Source: Nostoc sp. MG11 (GTDB taxonomy: Bacteria > Cyanobacteriota > Cyanobacteriia > Cyanobacteriales > Nostocaceae). Taken from it: a stretch of DNA of 34,197 nt. The translations under genes were made by a program, and so were the position numbers. This document shows, piece after piece, positions 15,330-22,059 of this stretch (within the stretch, counting starts at the first letter, position 1; each line of letters begins with the position of its first letter). Below the pieces are notes generated by a model, which was not told the origin of the DNA, made no database searches, and was given only the letters and a program-made list of their open reading frames with translations. The DNA lies in contig NZ_JACXXN010000047.1 of NCBI RefSeq assembly GCF_014904695.1, positions 1 to 34,197 on the forward strand, in the 5' to 3' direction.

Positions 15330-15683
15330 TCATGCTGATTTCTTTTCAAATGGAAAGATTATACTGACAGATTTTTTTATTTTCTGATCATCTGTAGATT
15401 TAGATTCATCTATGGAAGTATTTTGATCTGTGAGTGAAGTAATCTGACTTACAGGTATTTCTGAATTTCCTCCATCGTTGTCTGGAACACGAACTAGTAA
15501 CTCACCTACTTCGCATTGTAATATTTTACACAACTTGTCCAGCGTATCTAAAGGTATTGACTTGGCTTGTCCATATTCAATTTTTTGAACATTAGTCAAC
15601 GACATTTCTAGCCGCCTTGCAAGTTCATTTTGGGAAATCCCTCTAGCTTTTCTAATTTCTTTGAGTCTTACTTCCACAGCCAT
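15330..15683 (-). CDS. XRE-family transcriptional regulator
   Basis: The 117-residue protein has an N-terminal lambda-repressor-like helix-turn-helix (about residues 5-60: RLKEIRKARGISQNELARRL, then EMSLTNVQKIEYGQAKSIPL and CKILQCEVGELL). A serine/aspartate-rich linker and a short tail (KKSVSIIFPFEKKSA) follow. It would bind DNA as a dimer. It is transcribed divergently from the replication-associated block across a 15-bp repeat array (15725-15829), which is a good candidate for its operator. Confidence 0.92.
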   Translation of the reverse strand: MAVEVRLKEIRKARGISQNELARRLEMSLTNVQKIEYGQAKSIPLDTLDKLCKILQCEVGELLVRVPDNDGGNSEIPVSQITSLTDQNTSIDESKSTDDQKIKKSVSIIFPFEKKSA

Positions 15684-15724
15684 GATTTGAATGCATATAA
15701 ATAGACTAACCCACTCTCAGAAGT

Positions 15725-15829
15725 CTATCTATTAATAGTATTTATTGTAAGCATCTGTTAAATAACCAACTGTTATCTAACAATCTATTGTATAACCCAC
15801 TATTAGTTGGTAATATAAGACATAACAGA
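15725..15829. repeat. Seven contiguous degenerate 15-bp direct repeats (iteron-like)
   Basis: Units start every 15 bp at 15725, 15740, 15755, 15770, 15785, 15800 and 15815. The central ones are CTGTTAAATAACCAA, CTGTTATCTAACAAT, CTATTGTATAACCCA and CTATTAGTTGGTAAT. The TAAC element at unit positions 9-12 is kept in four units. The array fills the divergent intergenic region between the XRE gene and the first gene of the replication block. It could be an operator array, a centromere-like site or an iteron origin. Confidence 0.6.
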
Positions 15830-15895
15830 GGGCAATCGCCAGTCGTGGAAAACTTGTTGCGATCGCCCTTTGACCCTTTTACAGGAAATCTTATT

Positions 15896-16678
15896 ATGAC
15901 GCATCCAACCTACACACAGCAAGCGCTCTCCCGCTATAACCTCCCCCGCCTCAAAAGAATCGCCGCTGACCTTGGCGCAACACCCACCGGGGATAAAAGA
16001 GCAGCCGACACCTGGATCAACGCAATCCTCACCCACCAATTCGCCCAGCTTCAAAAAGTTGACGAACAAGCCACAGCCCAAGCGGTAGCCCCAGAAGAAC
16101 TCAGAACAGTCGAAATATCTTTCTACGATCACGAATATTATTGCGGTGACAAGTTGATAGCCGCAATCACCCATGATGACAACGATTTTGTAACGCAACG
16201 CTGGGTAGTCATGGTGAACGGTGCGGAAATCCATCGTGCAGCTACCCCCATGCTTTGCGATCGCTACATTCGCATACATTACAAAGATGGTTCATTACCA
16301 GTGCAAGAGCAGACCACTATAGAAACACCTTGCAGCACAGGTAATGAAATCATGGCGCAGATTTTCAACGAGTGCGAGAACTGCGGCTTGGAACTGCTCG
16401 ATGATGGGATTTATACCAGTGATGACGTGAAGCTGGGCGAAGTTGGTTGTACTGATGGCGTTTGGTGGGTCATCCGGGCTTCTTCAGTCCAGCAGAAGGT
16501 GGCGTGTGAGTCGGCGGAGTCGGCAGTGCGTAGGCTTAGCCCGTCGCAGACATCGCTGTCTGTAGTGAAGCCTTTGGATTGGCAAGAGCTTTTAGATAAA
16601 CCGTTCGACCAACTCAGCAAACAAGAATGGCTGCTGATGATGGAATCTGAGCCAGTAAGTGAACTAGTCGCAGCGTAA
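15896..16678 (+). CDS. Plasmid protein with SAP-like N-terminus
   Basis: The product is 260 residues from the ATG at 15896, which has AGGA nine bases upstream. An upstream frame extension from 15788 lies inside the 15-bp repeats and is rejected. The N-terminus (ALSRYNLPRLKRIAADLGAT, PTGDKRAADTWINAILTHQ) resembles a SAP-type helix pair, a DNA-binding fold, recurring in Nostoc plasmid proteins. The middle and C-terminal parts are beta-rich with no known domain. A small dispersed repeat (16526-16556) is inserted in frame. It is the first gene of the long plus-strand block. Confidence 0.75.
   Translation: MTHPTYTQQALSRYNLPRLKRIAADLGATPTGDKRAADTWINAILTHQFAQLQKVDEQATAQAVAPEELRTVEISFYDHEYYCGDKLIAAITHDDNDFVTQRWVVMVNGAEIHRAATPMLCDRYIRIHYKDGSLPVQEQTTIETPCSTGNEIMAQIFNECENCGLELLDDGIYTSDDVKLGEVGCTDGVWWVIRASSVQQKVACESAESAVRRLSPSQTSLSVVKPLDWQELLDKPFDQLSKQEWLLMMESEPVSELVAA
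16526..16556. repeat. Small dispersed repeat inserted in a coding region
   Basis: GTGCGTAGGCTTAGCCCGTC and the following GCAGACATCGC match the style of the GC-rich TAGGCNTAGCCC small repeats of Nostoc genomes. Here it encodes part of SAVRRLSPSQTSL without breaking the frame. Confidence 0.55.
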
Positions 16679-16684
16679 GGGAAA

Positions 16685-16704
16685 AGTGGGCTTTTATGCC
16701 CACT
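16685..16704. terminator. Short hairpin after the SAP-like gene
   Basis: AGTGGGC (16685-16691) and GCCCACT (16698-16704) form a perfect 7-bp stem with a TTTTAT loop just past the stop. There is no T-run after it, so termination would be weak; it may stabilise the mRNA end. Confidence 0.4.
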
Positions 16705-16823
16705 ACCTCAATATGACTATTTGCTTGATCACAGTATAAGCACTTCATTTCTATCTTTTTGGGAGAAAGCTCTATTCAAGCACTCCCAAAGTTTTACCAA
16801 TCTCTTCATCCACCCATTCATCT

Positions 16824-17159
16824 ATGCAACCCACAATCAGCATTCCCCACGGTTGGGATTATCCACGTTTTACCTTTGGGCAACTAACAACAAAAGGCGT
16901 TGTCGTTGGTTTGACTTACTACCAAAAAGGTACATTCCTTGCTGAAGAATTTGGCGAAGGATGGCGTTACACCATTTCACCCAATAAACACAGCGAAGAG
17001 GTAAAGCATTACTTGGAAGATGAATTTACTTTGCTATCTCCCGAAGAATTACAAGCACAAATCAAAGCAGAGATTGACTGTCACCAGAATCAAATAAAGT
17101 CTCTTGTTAAGCAGTTATCAATAGTAACAAGAGATGGGAAAGATGCCCAAGCTTGTTGA
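16824..17159 (+). CDS. Hypothetical plasmid protein
   Basis: The 111-residue product starts MQPTISIPHGWDYPRFTFGQ. It has a beta-rich N-terminal half (GVVVGLTYYQKGTFLAEEFG, WRYTISPN) and a helical C-terminal half (SPEELQAQIKAEIDCHQNQI). The layout suggests a small OB- or SH3-like module plus a coiled helix. No family is recognised. Its end overlaps a 50-codon frame that begins at 17143. Confidence 0.65.
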   Translation: MQPTISIPHGWDYPRFTFGQLTTKGVVVGLTYYQKGTFLAEEFGEGWRYTISPNKHSEEVKHYLEDEFTLLSPEELQAQIKAEIDCHQNQIKSLVKQLSIVTRDGKDAQAC

Positions 17160-17295
17160 TAACTATACAGAGCGTACCTCCTACAAGCTCATGCATTCAC
17201 TCCTTCGCTGTGGTGGTTATGCTCCTCTGCACCGTGTTCAGTTTTCGTCAAATATTATCCAATATTTGCTGGATCAAAAGCTAGTGCAGGTGTAA
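17143..17295 (+). CDS. Possible 50-residue protein overlapping its neighbour
   Basis: The ATG at 17143 begins MPKLVDNYTERTSYKLMHSL and ends QYLLDQKLVQV. It overlaps the previous gene by 17 bp, in a different frame. The sequence has a winged-helix-like helix spacing (SYKLMHSLLRCGGYAPLHRV) and normal composition. A GGGAAAG lies just upstream. It may be a small DNA-binding protein or the tail of a larger lost gene. Confidence 0.45.
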   Translation: MPKLVDNYTERTSYKLMHSLLRCGGYAPLHRVQFSSNIIQYLLDQKLVQV

Positions 17296-17358
17296 AACAC
17301 GGGTCACAGTTTTTTGTTGTCGGTCGTCGAGCGTAATTGAATTTAGGAGTAATAAATC

Positions 17359-17544
17359 ATGTCTCGTCCCAATTTGTACACATTAGTTGATGCTGCAATA
17401 TTTATCCTTAACGAGATTGCGGCACACCCCGATTTTCTAACACTTGAGTATTACCCAGATTTAACAATTGGTGATGCTCAAACTGCACTTTCTTGTCTGA
17501 AGCAAGAGCTAGAAGATAATCAAAAACTTGATGTTGTACCATAA
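17359..17544 (+). CDS. Small hypothetical protein
   Basis: The 61-residue product (MSRPNLYTLVDAAIFILNEI...) is preceded by an AGGAG nine bases before the ATG. It is predicted to be helical throughout, with a short acidic C-terminus (QELEDNQKLDVVP). Good initiation signals and position inside the plus-strand block support it. No family is recognised. Confidence 0.6.
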   Translation: MSRPNLYTLVDAAIFILNEIAAHPDFLTLEYYPDLTIGDAQTALSCLKQELEDNQKLDVVP

Positions 17545-17592
17545 ATTCCTGTTTCAAACAATAGTAACATCTGAATAAGTACCATTCTTTCA

Positions 17593-17952
17593 ATGAGATT
17601 TGAAATTAACCAAATTGTTGAAGTTGTTGATAGTAAGCCTGTTATCCTCTCTACCAATATTAGGCTTTTAACACCATCTGCTAACTTGTATTCCTTAGCT
17701 AGAGACTACATAGAAGAGTACGAAGATTACGGGTTTGTCCAACGCAATCAATATTCTGGTTACAGAATTAAGAACAACAAACGTCGTCGTTACACCATCG
17801 TTCTCATTTCTCAACAGGACAGATTAATTATCTGTTCCCAACTCAAAACAAACATTGAAAGCAAATTGTTTCCTTACTTATGGGAGACGGTAATTACCAA
17901 TGTTGAAGGATTACACCACTTTTTTCAAGTCTGGAATAACAACTCAAATTGA
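17593..17952 (+). CDS. Hypothetical protein
   Basis: The 119-residue product starts MRFEINQIVEVVDSKPVILS. It contains a beta-hairpin-rich middle (YGFVQRNQYSGYRIKNNKRR, RYTIVLISQQDRLIICSQLK) with a basic patch that could contact nucleic acid, and ends in an aromatic helix (HHFFQVWNNN). No known domain is recognised. It ends 17 bp before the next gene, which has its own strong ribosome-binding site; the two are probably co-transcribed. Confidence 0.6.
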   Translation: MRFEINQIVEVVDSKPVILSTNIRLLTPSANLYSLARDYIEEYEDYGFVQRNQYSGYRIKNNKRRRYTIVLISQQDRLIICSQLKTNIESKLFPYLWETVITNVEGLHHFFQVWNNNSN

Positions 17953-17969
17953 GCATTGAGGAGCAAAAC

Positions 17970-18800
17970 ATGAGTACTGAAATTAAACTAGGACTTTGTA
18001 ATCCACCCGAACCCATCTATTTATATGTCAAGAACGCAGAGTTAGGTGGGGAATCTTATCTGTGGTATCACTACGATATTGACAAAGATAAAACTATCCC
18101 TGTTACCCAAAGAGCATTAACTGGGTATTTGTCATCACTGCGATTGACAACAAAAGAATTCAAGGGGAAAGACAATATGAAATTGGATATTGTTGTCAAT
18201 ACCGATGAACTTTATGTTATAAGAACTGGGCTAGAAACCAACTTTGCTAAAAGCTTTCTTCTGGCTGCATCGTTAGTCCAAGACTTTGAGAAACCACTAA
18301 TTATTGCTGCTACTGGTGGTGAAGAGAATACTGTTTTCTGTAATCTTTACGATGCAGTGACTAAAACCAAAATCAAAAGAGAATGGAATAAAGATGCTGA
18401 TTGGGCAAGCATCATTCATGATATTCAATCTCTTTTAGGCGACACATCCTCAACTATTCCACTAACGTCAAAACTTAGCGTAGTTCCCCAACCAATCCAC
18501 CCACAGGATTTGCGAGTAAAAAACATTCGCACTCTACTTGATTATCCGTTAGATTTAGTCAAAGAGTGGTTGCGATTTCAAGACGTTGAGCTTCCTAGTT
18601 CATTACCTGAAGGAAAGATTGATGAACTTATCAAAACCATGTGTTTAGCTTGGGCATCTGATAAGTGTGAGCATCCCAATCATGCAGAGTATTCATATCA
18701 AAATCTTGTTGTTGATGCAGTAGCCAATAGTACTGATGAGCTAACAGCAATTAAGACATGGATGCAACACTTGCAAACATCAAAAGCTGGGGCAATGTAA
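17970..18800 (+). CDS. Hypothetical plasmid protein, possible OB-fold/ssDNA-binding
   Basis: The product is 276 residues from the ATG at 17970, which has a strong GAGGAG six bases upstream. An upstream in-frame TTG (17949) is rejected. The N-terminal 140 residues are beta-rich (IYLYVKNAELGGESYLWYHY, KLDIVVNTDELYVIRTGLET, FAKSFLLAASLV), a pattern seen in cyanobacterial plasmid proteins that might be OB-like. A C-terminal helical domain begins near KNIRTLLDYPLDLVKEWL. An ssDNA-binding role beside replication genes is a guess. The gene itself is secure. Confidence 0.7.
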   Translation: MSTEIKLGLCNPPEPIYLYVKNAELGGESYLWYHYDIDKDKTIPVTQRALTGYLSSLRLTTKEFKGKDNMKLDIVVNTDELYVIRTGLETNFAKSFLLAASLVQDFEKPLIIAATGGEENTVFCNLYDAVTKTKIKREWNKDADWASIIHDIQSLLGDTSSTIPLTSKLSVVPQPIHPQDLRVKNIRTLLDYPLDLVKEWLRFQDVELPSSLPEGKIDELIKTMCLAWASDKCEHPNHAEYSYQNLVVDAVANSTDELTAIKTWMQHLQTSKAGAM

Positions 18801-18881
18801 CGCGTTTCTGAATATATAAGTCAGTAAAACTATCACTTCTGACTTCTATAACACTCTAATAATTACACAGGAACTACCAAG

Positions 18882-19097
18882 ATGAGAGTCATCATTACAG
18901 TTGTTGAAAAAATCACAAGTGAAGCCCATATCGATATTCCTGATGGGCTTGATGAATCTGCTATCAAACAACACATCACTGACTTATACAACAACGGGGA
19001 AATGCTGACTGATTTGAATATCTTTCAAGTCAACTTTGAATCAATCAGCGCTCGGATTATCAAAGACCAATCTCCGAATCATTCCATATCTGCATAA
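18882..19097 (+). CDS. Small hypothetical protein
   Basis: The 71-residue product (MRVIITVVEKITSEAHIDIP...) has a beta-alpha-beta outline: a strand, the helix DESAIKQHITDLYNNG, then the strand FQVNFESISARII. An AGGA precedes the ATG at a usable distance. A 7-bp inverted repeat (AAGTCAG/CTGACTT, 18818-18845) lies between it and the previous gene. No family is recognised. Confidence 0.6.
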   Translation: MRVIITVVEKITSEAHIDIPDGLDESAIKQHITDLYNNGEMLTDLNIFQVNFESISARIIKDQSPNHSISA

Positions 19098-19114
19098 TTT
19101 TTTGAGAGTTGAAT

Positions 19115-19525
19115 ATGATTGTCAAAACTACAAAATGGACTGAAGCAGAACTCACAATCCTTGAGGCAAAAGCTGAACTTTATACCCCCAAACAAATTGC
19201 CTCAATTCTCAAGAGACACGGCTATTTCCGCACTCCCGATGCTATTGCTACTAAGCTTTGGAGTTTGGGTTACTCCACACGCCCATTTCTTGATAACTAC
19301 AGTGCTGCTGAAATTGCTCGTATTCTTTGTGTTCATCGCACCACTGTTTCTGGTTGGGTACGGCGTGGTTGGCTCTCTACTGGTAGGCATTCTGTTAGAT
19401 ATTACCAAATTCGGAAATGGCATCTTAAACGGTTTTTTGACAACCCACCACAACATCTCAAAAAACGTATTGCCGAAATCGACCCAGAAGCCATTAACTA
19501 CTTGTTGGGGAGACGTGCATCATGA
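19115..19525 (+). CDS. Helix-turn-helix protein
   Basis: The product is 136 residues from the ATG at 19115; a TTG at 19109 is also in frame. It carries two DNA-binding-like modules. The first (WTEAELTILEAKAELYTPKQ, IASILKRHGYFRTPDAIATK) resembles a Myb/SANT-like or resolvase-type HTH. The second (YSAAEIARILCVHRTTVSGW, VRRGWLS) is a classic MerR/excisionase-type HTH. It is probably a transcription or replication accessory factor. Its stop overlaps the next gene's ATG by 4 bp. Confidence 0.8.
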   Translation: MIVKTTKWTEAELTILEAKAELYTPKQIASILKRHGYFRTPDAIATKLWSLGYSTRPFLDNYSAAEIARILCVHRTTVSGWVRRGWLSTGRHSVRYYQIRKWHLKRFFDNPPQHLKKRIAEIDPEAINYLLGRRAS

Positions 19526-19980
19526 TTGACCAAATTAATGCACTGTATCTGTGCTGGTATCTGTCTCCACCTTGGGGTTATTGCATTCCAAGAGTTGAAG
19601 TCAATCTGCTGGAGAGAGTCTATATCTGTACTATCAAAACATTTGGCTACTGTTGTGGTATTCGCTGGGAACAAGGCCGATGGATTTATGCAGTTGTTTG
19701 CAACGAGGACATCATTTACACCACCGAACACGAGATTATCGGCACTGGTAAGATGCAACTGGCTGCTATAGAAAAACCTGCTTTTGTACTGGGCGATCGC
19801 GTCATGTTGCGTTCCGATGACGAGGGTACAAGGCAGCGTATAGTTCTGGGAACTCAACTGCTCAACAGGACTTGGTTTTACTACGTCGAGTGGATGCCCT
19901 CTGCATTAGAAGAAGTTACTACTCTTGATGACCGACTAGTTTTTGTATCCCAACTCGACTTGGTACGAGTGCTTTATTAG
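19522..19980 (+). CDS. DUF1392-like protein
   Basis: The 152-residue protein starts MIDQINALYLCWYLSPPWGY. It has several strand-rich blocks (VYICTIKTFGYCCGIRWEQG, YTTEHEIIGTGK, FVLGDRVMLRSDDEGTRQRI, WFYYVEWMPS). This strongly resembles DUF1392, a family described as largely confined to Anabaena/Nostoc with no known function. It is coupled to the HTH gene by a 4-bp ATGA overlap. The FVLGDRVML and VLGTQLLN segments suggest a KOW/SH3-like beta fold (an inference). Confidence 0.75.
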   Translation: MIDQINALYLCWYLSPPWGYCIPRVEVNLLERVYICTIKTFGYCCGIRWEQGRWIYAVVCNEDIIYTTEHEIIGTGKMQLAAIEKPAFVLGDRVMLRSDDEGTRQRIVLGTQLLNRTWFYYVEWMPSALEEVTTLDDRLVFVSQLDLVRVLY

Positions 19981-20024
19981 CGATTGCTCTGTGTCTGAAG
20001 TTTTTAAATCATTAGGACTACTAT

Positions 20025-20283
20025 ATGAGTTTCTCATTCAACCAAAGTGTTTTAATCACCAAAGATCATTCCATTCATTGCCCCAGCTTTCCCTCCTGTC
20101 GAGAAGCGACTGCAAACTTTGGTCGAGGCAATGAAGACTTTGGCTGAACTTACAGGTGGTAGGCTCAACCCTGACCTCGAACAGCATTTTCTAGACTGTG
20201 CCGCCAATCTCTTAGCTGAACATAATCGGCAATACCCAAGCCAATTTGTCAGTAAAAAGCCACGGCTAATAGTCAAAAAGTGA
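20025..20283 (+). pseudogene. Small gene with an apparent frameshift
   Basis: An ATG at 20025 opens MSFSFNQSVLITK, but that frame soon ends. One base later, the neighbouring frame carries IIPFIAPAFPPVEKRLQTLV, EAMKTLAELTGGRLNPDLEQ and a long coding-like tail to the stop at 20283. Removing one base near 20062-20066 would give a continuous protein of about 85 residues. Alternatively translation begins at ATG 20131 and yields 50 residues. It may be a real mutation, a sequencing error or programmed shifting. Confidence 0.5.
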
Positions 20284-20465
20284 AACGACCGCACACAAGA
20301 GAGAGAAAGCGCGGTCGCAAGCCTCGGTATGTGGTGGATGTTTGCTTTTAGGCTAACAGTTTTTGGTTTGAACCTCACATCTAAAAGGGCATTTCTCCCT
20401 ACTCTTTCTCCTCCATTTCAAAAATTACTCTCCGCAAGTAATCTCCGAGTACACAAGTAAAAATT

Positions 20466-21227
20466 ATGTCTCAAATTGAAATTGCACAAATTATCGAACA
20501 GATAAAACAAGAGATTTCAGTAGACGCTTCGGGACGGGGTAAGGCCAGTATTAGAGCTACAGCAAGACTCGCTGGAGTTGATGCGACTGGATTAGTCAGA
20601 AGTCTCAAAACAGCCGTAGACAATTCTGGTTCTAAATTGGTTGAAAAGCTCATCCGTAAAGGGTTTGAAGGTGTAGAGATTTTAGACTGGTCGCAGTCTG
20701 GTATTCCTGATGTAGCTGTTGCTGCTATTCTCCATTACTACGGTTACGAAGCTGGTAAAAGGTGTAGTCTCCAAGCAAAACTCGCCTGTGAAGCCTTTGA
20801 AAGTGCCGGTGTTCGCGCTTGGATGCAAGATATCACGGGCTGGACTAAACCTGCCGCACCTGCCGAGACAGCAATGACCCAAATACAGTTACTCGCTGCG
20901 ATCGCTAAACATTTGGCAGAACAAGAACAGCGCTTATTAGAGCAACAACAGCAACAAACTGAAGTACTTGCAAGGCTGAAAGCAGTAGAAATTGAACAAG
21001 ATCGTTTCAATACTCCATGCGGTCATAAGTATAGCATTGTCGGTTTTGCTACTCTACAAGGATTAGAAATATCAGTGAAGGAAGCGAGTGCGAAGGGGAG
21101 AAGGGCCAGTGCTTTGTGTCGCAAACAAAATATCGAAATCGAGCGCATACATGACCCACGCTTTGGACGAGTTGGGCTGTACCCCGAAAGTGTGCTGATC
21201 GAAGTTTTCTGTGCCAACCAAAATTAA
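20466..21227 (+). CDS. Phage antirepressor-like regulatory protein
   Basis: The 253-residue protein has an N-terminal domain with RATARLAGVDATGLVRSLKT (HTH-like) and GKRCSLQAKLACEAFESAGV. A glutamine-rich coiled coil follows (LAEQEQRLLEQQQQQTEVLA), then a C-terminal segment (SIVGFATLQGLEISVKEASA, KGRRASALCRKQNIEIERIH, DPRFGRVGLYPESVL) that resembles KilA-C/antirepressor DNA-binding domains of phages. Similar proteins are common on Nostoc plasmids. It is likely a DNA-binding regulator. It precedes the AlkB-like gene by 17 bp in the same direction. Confidence 0.78.
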   Translation: MSQIEIAQIIEQIKQEISVDASGRGKASIRATARLAGVDATGLVRSLKTAVDNSGSKLVEKLIRKGFEGVEILDWSQSGIPDVAVAAILHYYGYEAGKRCSLQAKLACEAFESAGVRAWMQDITGWTKPAAPAETAMTQIQLLAAIAKHLAEQEQRLLEQQQQQTEVLARLKAVEIEQDRFNTPCGHKYSIVGFATLQGLEISVKEASAKGRRASALCRKQNIEIERIHDPRFGRVGLYPESVLIEVFCANQN

Positions 21228-21244
21228 CGAATGGAGAAAATATC

Positions 21245-21931
21245 ATGCAACAACTTAATCTATTTCAAGAATCCTCACCAATTTTACCCGTCACCTACTA
21301 CCCCGACTTCTTGACTCCTGAACAAGCAAACGAACTCTACCAACACTGCCTACAACTGGAATGGCGGCAAAACCAAATCAAAATGGTGGGGAAAATTATC
21401 CCTGTGCCTCTCCGAAGGGAGACGCTACGCGAACGCCTGGAATGCATCTATGGTGATGCAGGCTGTGATTACCTGTACTCCAACAGCGTGTTTTTGAAAC
21501 CCCTGAATTGGACAGAAGCCCTGTCTAGGGTACGCGATGGGCTGCGCTCCGCCGTAGGCGATCGCATCACCGCATTGACTGGTTATAACTTCCGTATCGT
21601 CATCGGCAACCAGTACCGCACAGGGCAAGATTCGATTGGGTGGCACGCAGATAACAAGGAATCAATGGGGCTTAACCCAGCCATCGCATCTGTGAGTCTT
21701 GGTAGTGTTCGCAAGTTTCAAATCAAACCCAGGAATGGCAAATCTACTGATTTATGGTTAGAACACGGCAGCTTGCTTGTGATGCATCCTGGTTGCCAAT
21801 TAACGCACCTTCATCAAGTTCCCAAAACCAACAAAGTAGCAAAGTCTGCCGGACAGAATCTTCTGCCCGGCGAGCTTTGCGTTAGAACACGTATTAATCT
21901 CACTTTCCGACCACACACCGGAGGGAAATAA
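21245..21931 (+). CDS. AlkB-like 2-oxoglutarate/Fe(II) dioxygenase
   Basis: The 228-residue protein has the AlkB-type fold signature: YYPDFLTPEQANELYQHC, GYNFRIVIGNQYRTGQDSIG and the Fe(II) motif WHADNKESMG (H-x-D near residue 133). Its C-terminal end is HLHQVPKTN plus RINLTFRPH, supplying the distal His and the 2-oxoglutarate Arg. AlkB enzymes oxidatively demethylate nucleic-acid bases. Two small repeats are inserted in frame: 21407-21437 (giving LRRETLRE) and 21539-21562 (giving GLRSAVGD). Both fall where other AlkB proteins are shorter. It lies directly before the replication gene. Confidence 0.9.
   Translation: MQQLNLFQESSPILPVTYYPDFLTPEQANELYQHCLQLEWRQNQIKMVGKIIPVPLRRETLRERLECIYGDAGCDYLYSNSVFLKPLNWTEALSRVRDGLRSAVGDRITALTGYNFRIVIGNQYRTGQDSIGWHADNKESMGLNPAIASVSLGSVRKFQIKPRNGKSTDLWLEHGSLLVMHPGCQLTHLHQVPKTNKVAKSAGQNLLPGELCVRTRINLTFRPHTGGK
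21407..21437. repeat. Small dispersed repeat inserted in the AlkB-like gene (1)
   Basis: CCTCTCCGAAGGGAGACGCT followed by ACGCGAACGCC is a typical Nostoc small repeat with a CTCTCC-GAA-GGGAG hairpin. It keeps the reading frame and adds about eight arginine-rich residues to the oxygenase. Confidence 0.55.
21534..21565. repeat. 24-bp SDR-like element inserted within a HIP1 site
   Basis: GCGAT (21534-21538) is followed by a 24-bp segment ending in another GCGAT and then CGC. Deleting 21539-21562 restores a perfect HIP1 octamer (GCGATCGC) and an uninterrupted RVRD-RITALTG protein segment. The Nostoc punctiforme small dispersed repeat SDR5 is described as occurring only within HIP1 sites, and this fits. 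Confidence 0.7.
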
Positions 21932-22035
21932 GAGGGTAAGGGGAAAGGAGGAAGAATTTTAACCCTTTCCCTTTAACCTTTCCCTAGTCTGAAAGACTCT
22001 CAAAGCGGCATTACTCATAGTGCCGCCCCATTTTC
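21932..22035 (+). promoter_or_regulatory. Leader with three inverted repeats before the replication gene
   Basis: This 104-bp spacer contains a purine-rich repeat (GGGTAAGGGGAAAGG with CCTTTCCC-type arms, about 21932-21980, related to 727-775). It also has a small hairpin AGTCT-GAA-AGACT (21986-21998) and a 9-bp stem GCGGCATTA/TAGTGCCGC with loop CTCA (22005-22026). The last ends just before the replication protein's start region and could control its translation. Confidence 0.45.
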
Positions 22036-22059
22036 ATGCGTAAAAATATTGGAGGGGAT

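Noticed and set aside
15788-15895. 36-codon N-terminal extension of the SAP-like protein
   Set aside because: It runs through the 15-bp repeat array, while an AGGA-preceded ATG at 15896 gives a conserved-looking start.
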